Source of the DNA: Verrucomicrobium sp. GAS474
GTDB lineage: Bacteria > Verrucomicrobiota > Verrucomicrobiia > Methylacidiphilales > GAS474
Direction of reading: 5' to 3'
DNA: 64,000 nucleotides
Assembly: GCF_900105685.1 (NCBI RefSeq)
Contig: NZ_LT629781.1
Span: 2,728,001-2,792,000 of the forward strand
Shown: positions 8,574-19,222 of the stretch, piece after piece
How positions within the stretch are numbered: the first letter of the stretch is position 1
How the letters are laid out: the number at the start of each line of letters is the position of its first letter
Made by a program: the position numbers and the translations under genes
Notes under the pieces: generated by a model
Told to the model about the DNA's origin: nothing
What the model saw: the letters and a program-made list of their open reading frames with translations, nothing else
Database searches by the model: none

Positions 8574-9881
8574 TTATGCGGTAAGGGCCAAAATGGGAGC
8601 CATCTTGGGCGGCAGGATGGCCCAATATTCTTTCGCGGCGGCTTCGGTTATCCCCCGGTTGCAATAGAATTTCTCAAACGTTGCTACGTCCTCATGGCGC
8701 ATCTCCTGCGCCACTTGCTCCTTGTTTTTGACGCTGGCGTACCGGTAGCTCCCGAAAGAATGGCGGAGCCCGTTGTCTACCCACTCGACCCCAGCCGCGA
8801 GGCGCAGTGCGTCGAGCTTCTTCCGTCCATTGGTCGGCCAAAGCCTCTGGCCGGGGAGAAGGGGAAAGGCGAGCAGCCACGCCTTGAGGGTGTCATTGAT
8901 TGGGATGTCCCGGCCCTCGCCCATCTTCGCAATCTCAACAGGAACATGGATGAGTTCCGGCATCCGCACTTGGTCGGCGGTGAGTTGTTCCAACTCCTCC
9001 CGCCGCACCCCGGAGAAGGCACCGATGCACAGCCATGGGACGAGTTCCGGCCAGCTTTTCACCTCGCCCGTCCCCTCGTTCTCGACCCCGTAAGCTGCCG
9101 TTTCGATTAGCTTGCGGAGGGCTTCCGGCTTGAAGACTCCCACCGACTTTTTGGGAACCTCGGCTCTTTCCAGAACGGCAAAGACGTTCTCCGTCTCTTT
9201 CGACACGTACCCCTCCTTCTGCCACCAGCGGAAGGCAGTCCTCAACTGGTCCTTGACGAGATTGCGGGTTAGGGGGTGCTTGTAGTTCTTCTCCAGCCAC
9301 GTCTTAACGGCGTCCCGTTTCAAGACAGCCTCGGCAAGAGGGAATGTGCCGAACTCCTCGGCGAAAGGAACGGGGAGGGGAGGTATCGGAGCGGGCTTCT
9401 CGCCCTTGGCCTTCTTTGCCTTATAGGAGGCAAGGGCGCGGACGTGTTCGATCTTCGTCTGATCCGACAGACGCAGGAGCCGCGCCCGAATTGTCATATA
9501 GTACGTCGTTTTCCTCTGAACCTCGGGGAAGCGGTCTAGGTAGATCTCGACCGCTTGAAGAACGGTAGTGCCGGGGTGCTTGACCCTTGCGTTCGCCAGT
9601 AAGAAGGTGGCGGCTTCGGTTAGAGTCCTCCCATAAGGGCCAAGGAGTCGCCATGCGGCGAGGGCATCTTTAACAACAGACTGAGGGAGTTCCTTCGACG
9701 CCTCCGCGTCTTTTTGGGCGAGTTCCTTGCGGGAATCCCGTTCGGCCTCGGCAAGGGGCCTCGTTGGGAAAAATAACCGCTGACGGCGAAACACGCCGTC
9801 CGGGTCTTGAATCTTGCCGAGATCGAGGCACCACCGAAGTTCTCCGCGAACCGTCACCCTCGCCACTTTGCCTTTTGCCAT
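8574..9881 (-). CDS. int: Tyrosine recombinase / integrase
   Basis: A 435-residue site-specific recombinase. Catalytic region: arginine I in FSGVRREELEQL, the beta-hairpin lysine in EIAKMGEGRDIPI, the box II arginine in NGLRHSFGSYR, then MRHEDVATFEKFYCNRG with the nucleophilic tyrosine. Box II has Asn where the usual HxxR histidine stands, a variation I believe occurs in some related integrases. The ATG at 9881 is preferred; an upstream TTG at 9908 is in frame. It starts about 90 bases from a broken tRNA-Thr, the expected position for an element that uses that tRNA as its attachment site. Confidence 0.88.
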   Translation of the reverse strand: MAKGKVARVTVRGELRWCLDLGKIQDPDGVFRRQRLFFPTRPLAEAERDSRKELAQKDAEASKELPQSVVKDALAAWRLLGPYGRTLTEAATFLLANARVKHPGTTVLQAVEIYLDRFPEVQRKTTYYMTIRARLLRLSDQTKIEHVRALASYKAKKAKGEKPAPIPPLPVPFAEEFGTFPLAEAVLKRDAVKTWLEKNYKHPLTRNLVKDQLRTAFRWWQKEGYVSKETENVFAVLERAEVPKKSVGVFKPEALRKLIETAAYGVENEGTGEVKSWPELVPWLCIGAFSGVRREELEQLTADQVRMPELIHVPVEIAKMGEGRDIPINDTLKAWLLAFPLLPGQRLWPTNGRKKLDALRLAAGVEWVDNGLRHSFGSYRYASVKNKEQVAQEMRHEDVATFEKFYCNRGITEAAAKEYWAILPPKMAPILALTA

Positions 9882-9970
9882 CCCTAAATCATGGCAACAA
9901 CTTGGCAACAGTACAAGTTAGTAAAACCTAACCTGTTGATTATAAGAGTGATATTCTCTTGGAGCCCCGG

Positions 9971-10008
9971 CTTACGAAAGCGTTGCTCTACCCCTGAGCT
10001 AAAGTGGC
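9971..10008 (-). tRNA. 5' half of tRNA-Thr (anticodon CGU), interrupted
   Basis: Read on the minus strand from 10008: acceptor strand GCCACTT, TA, D-arm GCTCAGGGGTAGAGC, then ACGCTTTCGTAAGC with anticodon CGT at 9976-9974. The sequence then departs from any tRNA: no matching 3' anticodon strand, T-arm (GGTTCGAATCC type) or acceptor AAGTGGC follows. This is the 5' half of tRNA-Thr joined to element DNA next to the integrase, so it marks one attachment junction with the crossover in or just after the anticodon loop. Confidence 0.75.
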
Positions 10009-10101
10009 GTTACCTTGCCCTTCTCCGAAACGGGGAAGGGGTGGACAGTGTACGCGGGATGCCGCGCGAGGCAAGCAGAAATCCCGGAAAATGTGGGAAA
10101 A

Positions 10102-10121
10102 AGCCCCCCTGAAAGAGGGCT
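10102..10121 (-). terminator. Intrinsic terminator after the RHH gene
   Basis: On the minus strand AGCCCTCTTTCAGGGGGGCT folds into a short GC stem and is followed by TTTTT. It begins within the stop codon of the ribbon-helix-helix gene. Confidence 0.6.
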
Positions 10122-10281
10122 ATTTTTTCGTGACCTTTTCCAGGTACTCCCGGACGGCCTCGCGGAGGTGGAAGGCTTCACTCTCACCGCTCTCAATGAC
10201 GAGATGGTTCCAAGCGTCTTTCATTTGCCGGGTGACGCGGGCCCGGAGGACGAAGTCCTTTTTCTGTTTACGTGTCTGCAA
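10120..10281 (-). CDS. Short ribbon-helix-helix-like protein
   Basis: A 53-residue basic protein if started at the TTG at 10281; the next in-frame start, the ATG inside the gene, would give only 34 residues. The sequence RKQKKDFVLRARVTRQ then WNHLVIESGESEAFHLREAV followed by REYLEK fits a CopG/Arc-type fold: a strand, then two helices separated by a short turn. No ATG exists further upstream in frame. It lies just outside the tRNA junction and carries its own terminator. Whether it is chromosomal or an element remnant is not clear. No toxin partner is adjacent. Confidence 0.5.
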   Translation of the reverse strand: MQTRKQKKDFVLRARVTRQMKDAWNHLVIESGESEAFHLREAVREYLEKVTKK

Positions 10282-10415
10282 AGCGTACAAATTGTGAAAC
10301 AAATTCTGGCGTAAGACAATATTAAACTTAAACCTCGTTTGTGGCTCAGAGTAGGCCTCCGGCAAGAGCCTGAGGCGAGGCGAGGACTGGGGATGTGTGG
10401 AAACGCGCCCGCCGC

Positions 10416-10778
10416 TTACTTGACGCTCTCCTTGATCCCGAAGGCGAACCAAGCGGCGGCGATGAGGCAGAGGAAGCTGGCGAGGTGGTTCCAGCGGGGG
10501 GTCTCGCCGAGGACGACTTTGGCGAAGCCGATGAAGACGGTGAGGGTGATGACTTCCTGGAGGATCTTCAGCTGGAAGCCGGAGTAGGCGGCGGAGCCGT
10601 AGCGGTTCGCGGGGACGGCGAGGCTGTATTCGAGGAGGGCGATGCCCCAGGAGATGAGGATGACGGGGAGGAGCCGCCAGCCGTGGAGGTACTTCAGGTG
10701 GCCGTACCACGCGAAGCACATGACGATGTTCGAGAGGGTCAGCAGGAGGGTGACCTTGAGGAAGAGGGGGCTGGGCAT
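10416..10778 (-). CDS. DUF486 (DMT-like) inner-membrane protein
   Basis: A 120-residue protein with four hydrophobic helices. The segments CFAWYGHLKYL, SWGIALLEYSLAVPANR and LKILQEVITLTVF are the signature of the DUF486 family, small relatives of drug/metabolite transporters. The length matches the family. The substrate is unknown. It follows the small secreted-protein gene at 10813 by 34 bases on the same strand and may be co-transcribed with it. Confidence 0.88.
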   Translation of the reverse strand: MPSPLFLKVTLLLTLSNIVMCFAWYGHLKYLHGWRLLPVILISWGIALLEYSLAVPANRYGSAAYSGFQLKILQEVITLTVFIGFAKVVLGETPRWNHLASFLCLIAAAWFAFGIKESVK

Positions 10779-10812
10779 GACTGGCGTGTGACCCGGTCGG
10801 AGGGGGTGGGAA

Positions 10813-11217
10813 TCAAGGCTGGGCGGGAGCGGGCGCCGGGGCCGGAGGCGCGTCCTTGTGGGGACGGAGCGGGCTGATGGTCAGGATGATGCCGTCGCCG
10901 GTGCTGTTCTGCTCGATGAGGAGGAGGACGGTGTAGTTGCCGGGGACGCCTTTCGGCTTGGCGCGGAAGCCGTAGGGGAGGACGCGCTCCCCGACGGGGT
11001 TGTTGAAGGAACGGCTCGGGTCTTTCGACCAGCCGATCGGCTCGTAATCGAGGGTCCGCTTGACGTAGTCGAGGAGGGCGGGGTCGTTCTTGAAGAAGGG
11101 CTCGGCGTCCTCGAGGAAGGCGACGCTGGTCCCGGCGGCGTGGACGGTGAGGGGGAGGGCGACGCCCAGGAGTCCCAGCAGAGTCAGGGGAAGAATCCGA
11201 AGGAGGGGAACGTTCAT
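10813..11217 (-). CDS. Small exported protein, unknown
   Basis: A 134-residue protein with a signal peptide (MNVPLLRILPLTLLGLLGVA then PLTVHAA). The mature part is mostly soluble and ends in a Pro/Ala-rich tail. The ATG at 11217 begins the signal peptide directly; 12 residues further upstream are in frame but unlikely. No family is recognised. It lies downstream of acnA beyond a perfect hairpin. Confidence 0.65.
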   Translation of the reverse strand: MNVPLLRILPLTLLGLLGVALPLTVHAAGTSVAFLEDAEPFFKNDPALLDYVKRTLDYEPIGWSKDPSRSFNNPVGERVLPYGFRAKPKGVPGNYTVLLLIEQNSTGDGIILTISPLRPHKDAPPAPAPAPAQP

Positions 11218-11232
11218 GGGGATAGGATCGAC

Positions 11233-11262
11233 TGGCGCGGAGGGTTTGTCCACTCCGCGCCA
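11233..11262. other. Perfect inverted repeat between acnA and the next gene
   Basis: TGGCGCGGAG and CTCCGCGCCA form a 10-bp perfect stem with a 10-base loop, 17 bases past the acnA stop. There is no T tract, so it could act as a weak or factor-assisted terminator or protect the 3' end of the acnA transcript. Confidence 0.5.
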
Positions 11263-11278
11263 GGGCGATGGCAGCGAA

Positions 11279-13999
<2,721 letters not shown>

Positions 14000-14302
14000 G
14001 TCGTATTGTTTTTAAGCGGTTGGGCGGTGAAAATGCGGTAAGGTTGCAGTTTACTGAGAGAACGGTTTTTTTGGCAATCCCCGATTGCTTTCGATTGCCT
14101 TTTGTTACGATTCGGCGTACGGTGCGCATTCGGTTATGAGCCGTGTTCCACACGACGGTTCCAAAGGCGGCCGACAGGCCGCTGCCGCTCACCTCGTCCT
14201 TTTTTCCAGTCCCGAATCGGGGTTGAAATCTCGGGCGATTTTTTTTGGTTCCGTTGGCACGGTTCAGGCTTCTATCGAAATTGAAAGGAGATCGTTCCAA
14301 GC
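14000..14302. promoter_or_regulatory. Divergent intergenic region between acnA and the small ORF
   Basis: About 300 bases with no gene. On the plus strand it holds the hairpin CGGCC-GACA-GGCCG (14168-14181) followed by a T run near 14200, then CCCGA/TCGGG (14211-14235) followed by CGATT and eight T residues. These two terminator-like structures precede the AAGGAG ribosome site of the 53-codon ORF, so the leader could be attenuated. The promoter of acnA must also lie here; I could not fix its -10 and -35 boxes. Confidence 0.35.
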
Positions 14303-14464
14303 ATGAAAACATCAGTCCTGCTCAGTGAGTCGAGTCCCAAGTCGAAGAACCCCCTCCGCGGTGTGGAGGGACGCAGTGAAAAGCCCCAGCAGCACCGCTA
14401 CGAGCGGCGCAAAGTCCGCCAGTTCCTCCGCGAAACCGATTGGTTGAGCGAGGCCGGGGCCTAG
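14303..14464 (+). CDS. 53-codon ORF with a strong ribosome site
   Basis: Starts ATG AAA ACA TCA GTC CTG, preceded by GAAAGGAGATC about 12 bases upstream. The product is basic (MKTSVLLSESSPKSKNPLRG; later RYERRKVRQFLRETDWL) with no hydrophobic segment. No family is recognised. The ribosome site and the helical basic C-terminal half argue for translation, while the short length and lack of any homology check argue for caution. Confidence 0.45.
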   Translation: MKTSVLLSESSPKSKNPLRGVEGRSEKPQQHRYERRKVRQFLRETDWLSEAGA

Positions 14465-14790
14465 CCCCCTCTTCCCAAAAACTCTCCAAGATCCCGCCGC
14501 CCGCCGGGCGGAGACGATCTGGCCGCCGGGGTTCCACCTGAATCCCCGGCAGCCATGTCTCCCCTGCGGCGCCGCCCGCCCTGCCTCCGAGGAGCTCTCC
14601 CGGTTGAGAGTCTCCCCGGCGGAGGACTGAGCCCCACGCGACGGAGCGTATCGATTGCGCCCGACGGGAGGTGAGGATCGAGAGGGTTCGCGAAGTGGTT
14701 GGGAGTGCCCTTCGGGACGGGGTACATGTCCCTGTCCAGGTGGATGTAATCCGCGCGTGAAGGAGCTTCACCGCTCTCTTCCCGCTTCCC
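14465..14790. other. 326-base GC-rich stretch without a recognised gene
   Basis: Contains strong hairpins, for example CCTCCG...CGGAGG around 14584-14624 with CTCTC/GAGAG inside, and GCCGGGG/CCCCGGC around 14524-14550. On the minus strand it continues the frame of the gene at 14791-15645 past its TGA stop for about 110 codons to a TAG at 14462. The first 50 of these read like protein (ADYIHLDRDMYPVPKG) and the rest is Arg/Gly-rich. I cannot say whether it is a gene remnant, a structured RNA or neither. Confidence 0.35.
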
Positions 14791-15645
14791 TCAAGGCCCG
14801 CTGCTATAAATCCCCGCGATCTGCGTCGTCTCGCCATCGCGGGTAATCGTCATCTGGATGACGCGGTTCGGCGCATCGGCCTGGGTCGCGCTGATCGTGC
14901 TCCCGGCGGGGGTCCCCCCGTCGGAAGGAAGGTCTCTCCGTTCGACGGCGTAGCTCCCGACCGCCTTCAATTTATCCTCATAGAACTTCGCCACGTCGTT
15001 CGTCGCCTGGGACGTGGTGAGGAGGAAGGAGCCTCCCGTCGTGCCGCCTTCGCCCGTGGGGACGTGCATGGCGAGCTTGCTCCCCTCCGGCTTCGGGAAC
15101 CAATCGGGGAGGAGGGGAATCGGCGTGGCGGCGGGAGCGGCGGAGTCGGCGGGCGCTTCAGCCGGAGGCGCGGTGGGGACGGCAGGGACCGTTGCCGGAT
15201 CGGCGGCGGGTGTCGCGGGCGTCGGCGTCGATGCGGTCGTTGAATCGGTCGTCCCCTGCGGTTGGAGGAGCTTGGCAAGGGAGGCCGAATCGCCGCCGCC
15301 TTGGGCGAGCTGGCGGAGGGCGGCGAGGTCGAGGACGGTGCTTTGGCCGCTCGCCTTGTCGGTCAGCTTGAAGGTGCCGGGCTTGCCGGGAATGGGCTCC
15401 AGGACGAGGTTGGGGTCCATCTTGGAGAGGGCATTGGCGAGCGGCTGGTAGGCGATGGAGGAGAGCCGGTCCGAGAGGGAGGCGGCGGGGGTGCCGCCCT
15501 GTCTATCGAGGAACGGAAGGAAGAAGTCCCGGGGACGCCCGCCGAGGCCGAAGAACAGGGCGACCACGACCCCGATGACGAGGAGCCAGATGACGCAGGC
15601 GGCCGCGAAGAATTTGAAGAAGGGATTGCTCTTCGTGGCGGTCAT
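14791..15645 (-). CDS. Membrane-anchored exported protein, unknown
   Basis: A 284-residue protein with one N-terminal transmembrane helix (about residues 12-33), a periplasmic part with a central Thr/Pro/Ala-rich linker (about 130-175), and a C-terminal domain that looks like a small alpha-beta fold (DVAKFYEDKLKAVGSYAVE). Its start overlaps the stop of the upstream membrane gene by 4 bases (ATGA), so the two are coupled. No family is recognised. Confidence 0.7.
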   Translation of the reverse strand: MTATKSNPFFKFFAAACVIWLLVIGVVVALFFGLGGRPRDFFLPFLDRQGGTPAASLSDRLSSIAYQPLANALSKMDPNLVLEPIPGKPGTFKLTDKASGQSTVLDLAALRQLAQGGGDSASLAKLLQPQGTTDSTTASTPTPATPAADPATVPAVPTAPPAEAPADSAAPAATPIPLLPDWFPKPEGSKLAMHVPTGEGGTTGGSFLLTTSQATNDVAKFYEDKLKAVGSYAVERRDLPSDGGTPAGSTISATQADAPNRVIQMTITRDGETTQIAGIYSSGP

Positions 15646-16304
15646 GAGAGGGGGGCTCCGGTCCGGGGTGAGACTTGGCGATAGGCGGTCCCGAGGAGGA
15701 CCATGCCGAGGGCGCTCGCCGGGATGACGCCGACGAGGAGGCAGAGAATGCCGAGGAAGCAGAGCCCGCAGACGATGAGGACGAGGAGGAACCAGGTGAG
15801 GAGCCGGGGCTTCACGAGGGCATACGATTCCCCGAGGGCGGCGAAGGGAGGCAGGCCGCGGTCGACGACGAGGGGGAACCAGAGGCCGAAGAGGGCGACG
15901 ATCAGGAGGCCGGGGATGAAGAGAAGGAGGCTGAACGCCCCGGCGGTGAAGATGAAGGCGAGGTTGGCGAGGCCGCCCTTGAACCAGAACCGGCTTTGGC
16001 TGAGCAGCTGGCCGACGGAGACGGCCTCCCCGTCGATGGCGGCCAGGACGACCTTCCAGAGGCCGAGGAGGAGGAAGGCCTGGATGAACTGGAAGAGGAA
16101 GAAGCCGAGGACGGGAATGAGGTTCAGCAGCGAGGCGACGAGGCCGGCGATCATGAAGACGATGACGGCGAGGCAGAGGGGGACGAGGTTCTGCTGGAAC
16201 CGCTCCAGGGCCTTCGGGAAGACGGTGCCGATGGAGAGGGGGCTTTCGGAACTCGGGAAGGCCGCTCTCGGCTCTGGGGTATCGTCGGGTGACCGTTGTT
16301 CCAT
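15642..16304 (-). CDS. Polytopic inner-membrane protein (DUF975-like)
   Basis: A 220-residue protein with a soluble acidic N-terminus (MEQRSPDDTPEPRAAFPSSE) and about five or six hydrophobic helices from residue 40 on, with glycine-rich turns. This style is seen in DUF975 and glycerophosphodiesterase-membrane-domain proteins, but it was assigned only by general resemblance. The ATG at 16304 is the first reasonable start; the same frame further upstream is antisense to alaS. It is transcribed divergently from alaS and coupled to the next gene. Confidence 0.7.
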   Translation of the reverse strand: MEQRSPDDTPEPRAAFPSSESPLSIGTVFPKALERFQQNLVPLCLAVIVFMIAGLVASLLNLIPVLGFFLFQFIQAFLLLGLWKVVLAAIDGEAVSVGQLLSQSRFWFKGGLANLAFIFTAGAFSLLLFIPGLLIVALFGLWFPLVVDRGLPPFAALGESYALVKPRLLTWFLLVLIVCGLCFLGILCLLVGVIPASALGMVLLGTAYRQVSPRTGAPLS

Positions 16305-16418
16305 GACGGGGGCCGATTCTTCCCGCGAGGCGCGTCGAACGCCAGACTTTAATTTGGTTTTCGGGGCTGAACGCCGAACTTGTCTAATTCGACGCCAGCC
16401 TCTACGGTTTTCCCTCCC

Positions 16419-19184
16419 ATGACGTCCGCCCAGCTTCGCGATAGTTTCCTCGAATTCTTCCGGGAAAAGGAACACTCCATCGTTGCCTCCTCCAGCCTCC
16501 TTCCCGATTCGCCGAACCTGCTGTTCACGAACGCGGGGATGAACCAGTTCGTCCCGATCTTCCTCGGGAAGGCGAACTGTCCCTACACGCCGCCCCGGGC
16601 CGCCGACACGCAGAAGTGCATCCGCGCGGGCGGGAAGCACAACGATCTCGAGGACGTCGGCCTCGACACGTACCATCACACGTTCTTCGAGATGCTCGGG
16701 AACTGGTCGTTCGGCGAATACTTCAAGGCCGAGGCGATCGCCTGGGCGTGGGAGCTCCTCGTCGGCCGCTGGCACCTCCCGGCGAACCGGATCTACGCCA
16801 CGGTCTACAAGCCGCAGGACGGCGATCCGGCCGAGTTCGACAAGCTCTCCTACGACCTCTGGAGCGCGATCTTCTCCCAGCACGGCCTCGATCCCCTGGT
16901 CCACATCGTCTACGGGAACAAGAAGGACAATTTCTGGATGATGGGCGAGACCGGCCCCTGCGGTCCCTGCTCCGAGATCCACGTCGACCTCACCCCGGCG
17001 GGGAACACCGCCGGCTCCCTCGTGAACAAGGGCGACTCCCGCTGCATCGAGATCTGGAACCTCGTCTTCATCCAATACAACGCGAATCCCGACGGCACCT
17101 TCATCCCGCTCCCGGCGAAGCACGTCGACACCGGCATGGGCTTCGAGCGGATCGCCTCGGTGATCCAGTGCACGAACGGCTTCAAGACGTTCGACCCGAA
17201 GAAGATCTCGAACTACGAGACCGACGTCTTCCGCCCCTACTTCTCCGAGATCGAGAAGCGGTCGGGCAAGCGTTACGGCTCGACCCTGCCCGCCGCCGGG
17301 TCGACGGGCGACACCGAGGCGGAGAAGATCGACGTCGCCTTCCGCGTCATCGCCGACCACCTCCGCACGCTGACCTTCGCCATCGGCGACGGCATCGCGC
17401 CGAGCAACGAGGGGCGCGGCTACGTCCTCCGCCGCATCCTCCGCCGGGCCGTCCGCTACGGGCGGGTCCTCGGCTTCCACAAGCCGTTCCTCCATGAGCT
17501 CGTCCCCGTCGTGGCGCAGACGATGGGCGGCGTCTTCTCCTCCGTCGATCGGGAGCAGGAGGCGATCGCCCGGACGATCCGCGCCGAGGAGGAGAGCTTC
17601 TCCAAGACCCTCGACCGCGGCCTCCTCCTCTTCGACGAGATCGTCTCGACGGCGGCGAACTCGCCCGAAAAGGCGATCTCCGGCGCCGACGCCTTCAAGC
17701 TCTACGACACCTACGGCTTCCCCCTCGACCTTACCCAGCTCATGGCCCGGGAACGGGGCCTCGGTCTCGACGAGGCGGGCTTCGAGGCGCTGATGGCGGA
17801 GCAGCGGTCCCGCTCCCAGGCGGCGCAGAAGCGGGAAATCATCTCGGTCGAGGCGGCGGGCCTCGACCTCCCCCCGACCGCCTTCCTCGGCTACGACACG
17901 CTCGAGACGGTGGCGAAGGTCCTCCACGTCGACGGTGCCGCCGTCGTCGTCGACCAGTCCCCGTTCTACGCCGAGATGGGCGGCCAGGTCGGCGACGCGG
18001 GCGAGCTCTATCTCGGGGACCGTCCCGTCGCCGTCGAGGGGACGACGAAGATCGGGGAGGGGATCTTCCTCCACAAACTCGCCCTCGGCGATGCGGCGCA
18101 GCCTGTCGAGGGCCTTGAGGTGGGGACGTCGGTCGGCCTTCGGGTCGATCCCGTCCGCCGCTACCGGATCAGCGCCCACCACTCGGCGACCCACCTCCTC
18201 CACTGGGCCCTCCGCGAGGTCCTGGGCGACGGCGTTGCGCAGAAGGGCTCCCTCGTCACGCCCGACCGCTTCCGCTTCGACTTCTCCCATCCGCAGCCCG
18301 TCACCGACGAGCAGCTCATGGAGATCCAGCGCAAGATCGTCGAGAAGGTCGAGGCCGACGCCGCGATCCTCACCGAGGAGCGTCCCTACGCCGAGGTGAA
18401 GGGCGACCCCTCGATCCTCCAGTTCTTCAGCGACAAGTACGGCGAGACGGTCCGCGTCGTCTCGATCGGCGATTACTCGAAGGAGTTGTGCGGCGGGACC
18501 CACGTCCAATCGACCTCCCAGATCGGCTTCGTGAAGGTGATCATGGAGAGCGGCATCGCCGCCGGGGTCCGTCGGATCGAGGCCGTCGCGGGCTGGGCGC
18601 TGACCGACCACGTCCGCCACGAGCTCCCGAAGCAGGACGAGCGGTGGCAGGCCCTCCGCCTGAAGAAGGCCGACATCGAGCCCCTCGCCGAATACGTCGA
18701 GGAGGAGGTCCCCCGCGCCAACTGGCACCAGCTCCTCAACCGCCAGCAGCAGCTCGCGATCCTCGACCGCGAGGTCCGGCAGTGGGAGAAGGAAGCGGCG
18801 GCGAACTTCACCGCCCGCCTCCAGTCCGAGGCCGCCGAGACGGCCCAGGCCCTGCTCCAGAAGGTGACGGAACGGAACGCGGTCCAGACGATCATCGAGG
18901 ATTGCGGCGAGCGCCATCCCGATTTCCTCGTCCACCTCGTCGACGCGCTGAAGAAGGATTGGCAGGGCGTCGCCGTCCTCGCCTCGCAGAGCCAGGGCCG
19001 GGTGACGCTGGCCGTCTCCGTGGCCGATGCGCTGAAGGGAGCTCTCAACGCCTCCTCCATTCTCCAGGAAATCGCCCCGATCGTGAACGGCAAGGGGGGC
19101 GGCAAGCCCGGCTTCGCCCGCGGCTCCGGCGAAAATCCGGAGAAGATCCCCCAGGCCCTCCAGCGGGCCGCCCAGCTGTTCTAG
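16419..19184 (+). CDS. alaS: Alanyl-tRNA synthetase
   Basis: A 921-residue class II synthetase that charges tRNA-Ala. The catalytic domain (TNAGMNQF, GNWSFGEYFK) is followed by the editing domain with zinc ligands in SAHHSATHLLH and CGGTH, and a C-terminal Ala/Gly-rich oligomerization domain (NGKGGGKPGFARGSG). The start at 16419 (MTSAQLRDSFLEFFRE) matches the family; a TTG 39 bases upstream is in frame but adds nothing typical. It heads a plus-strand run with ribBA 38 bases downstream. Confidence 0.96.
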   Translation: MTSAQLRDSFLEFFREKEHSIVASSSLLPDSPNLLFTNAGMNQFVPIFLGKANCPYTPPRAADTQKCIRAGGKHNDLEDVGLDTYHHTFFEMLGNWSFGEYFKAEAIAWAWELLVGRWHLPANRIYATVYKPQDGDPAEFDKLSYDLWSAIFSQHGLDPLVHIVYGNKKDNFWMMGETGPCGPCSEIHVDLTPAGNTAGSLVNKGDSRCIEIWNLVFIQYNANPDGTFIPLPAKHVDTGMGFERIASVIQCTNGFKTFDPKKISNYETDVFRPYFSEIEKRSGKRYGSTLPAAGSTGDTEAEKIDVAFRVIADHLRTLTFAIGDGIAPSNEGRGYVLRRILRRAVRYGRVLGFHKPFLHELVPVVAQTMGGVFSSVDREQEAIARTIRAEEESFSKTLDRGLLLFDEIVSTAANSPEKAISGADAFKLYDTYGFPLDLTQLMARERGLGLDEAGFEALMAEQRSRSQAAQKREIISVEAAGLDLPPTAFLGYDTLETVAKVLHVDGAAVVVDQSPFYAEMGGQVGDAGELYLGDRPVAVEGTTKIGEGIFLHKLALGDAAQPVEGLEVGTSVGLRVDPVRRYRISAHHSATHLLHWALREVLGDGVAQKGSLVTPDRFRFDFSHPQPVTDEQLMEIQRKIVEKVEADAAILTEERPYAEVKGDPSILQFFSDKYGETVRVVSIGDYSKELCGGTHVQSTSQIGFVKVIMESGIAAGVRRIEAVAGWALTDHVRHELPKQDERWQALRLKKADIEPLAEYVEEEVPRANWHQLLNRQQQLAILDREVRQWEKEAAANFTARLQSEAAETAQALLQKVTERNAVQTIIEDCGERHPDFLVHLVDALKKDWQGVAVLASQSQGRVTLAVSVADALKGALNASSILQEIAPIVNGKGGGKPGFARGSGENPEKIPQALQRAAQLF

Positions 19185-19222
19185 GCCGGACTCCCTGCGC
19201 ACCGCCAACGCCCCTCATTCCC

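Noticed and set aside
16305-19208. Long minus-strand frame opposite alaS, upstream of the membrane gene
   Set aside because: Only the last 220 residues, from 16304, are real. The rest mirrors alaS and has the composition of an antisense GC-rich frame.
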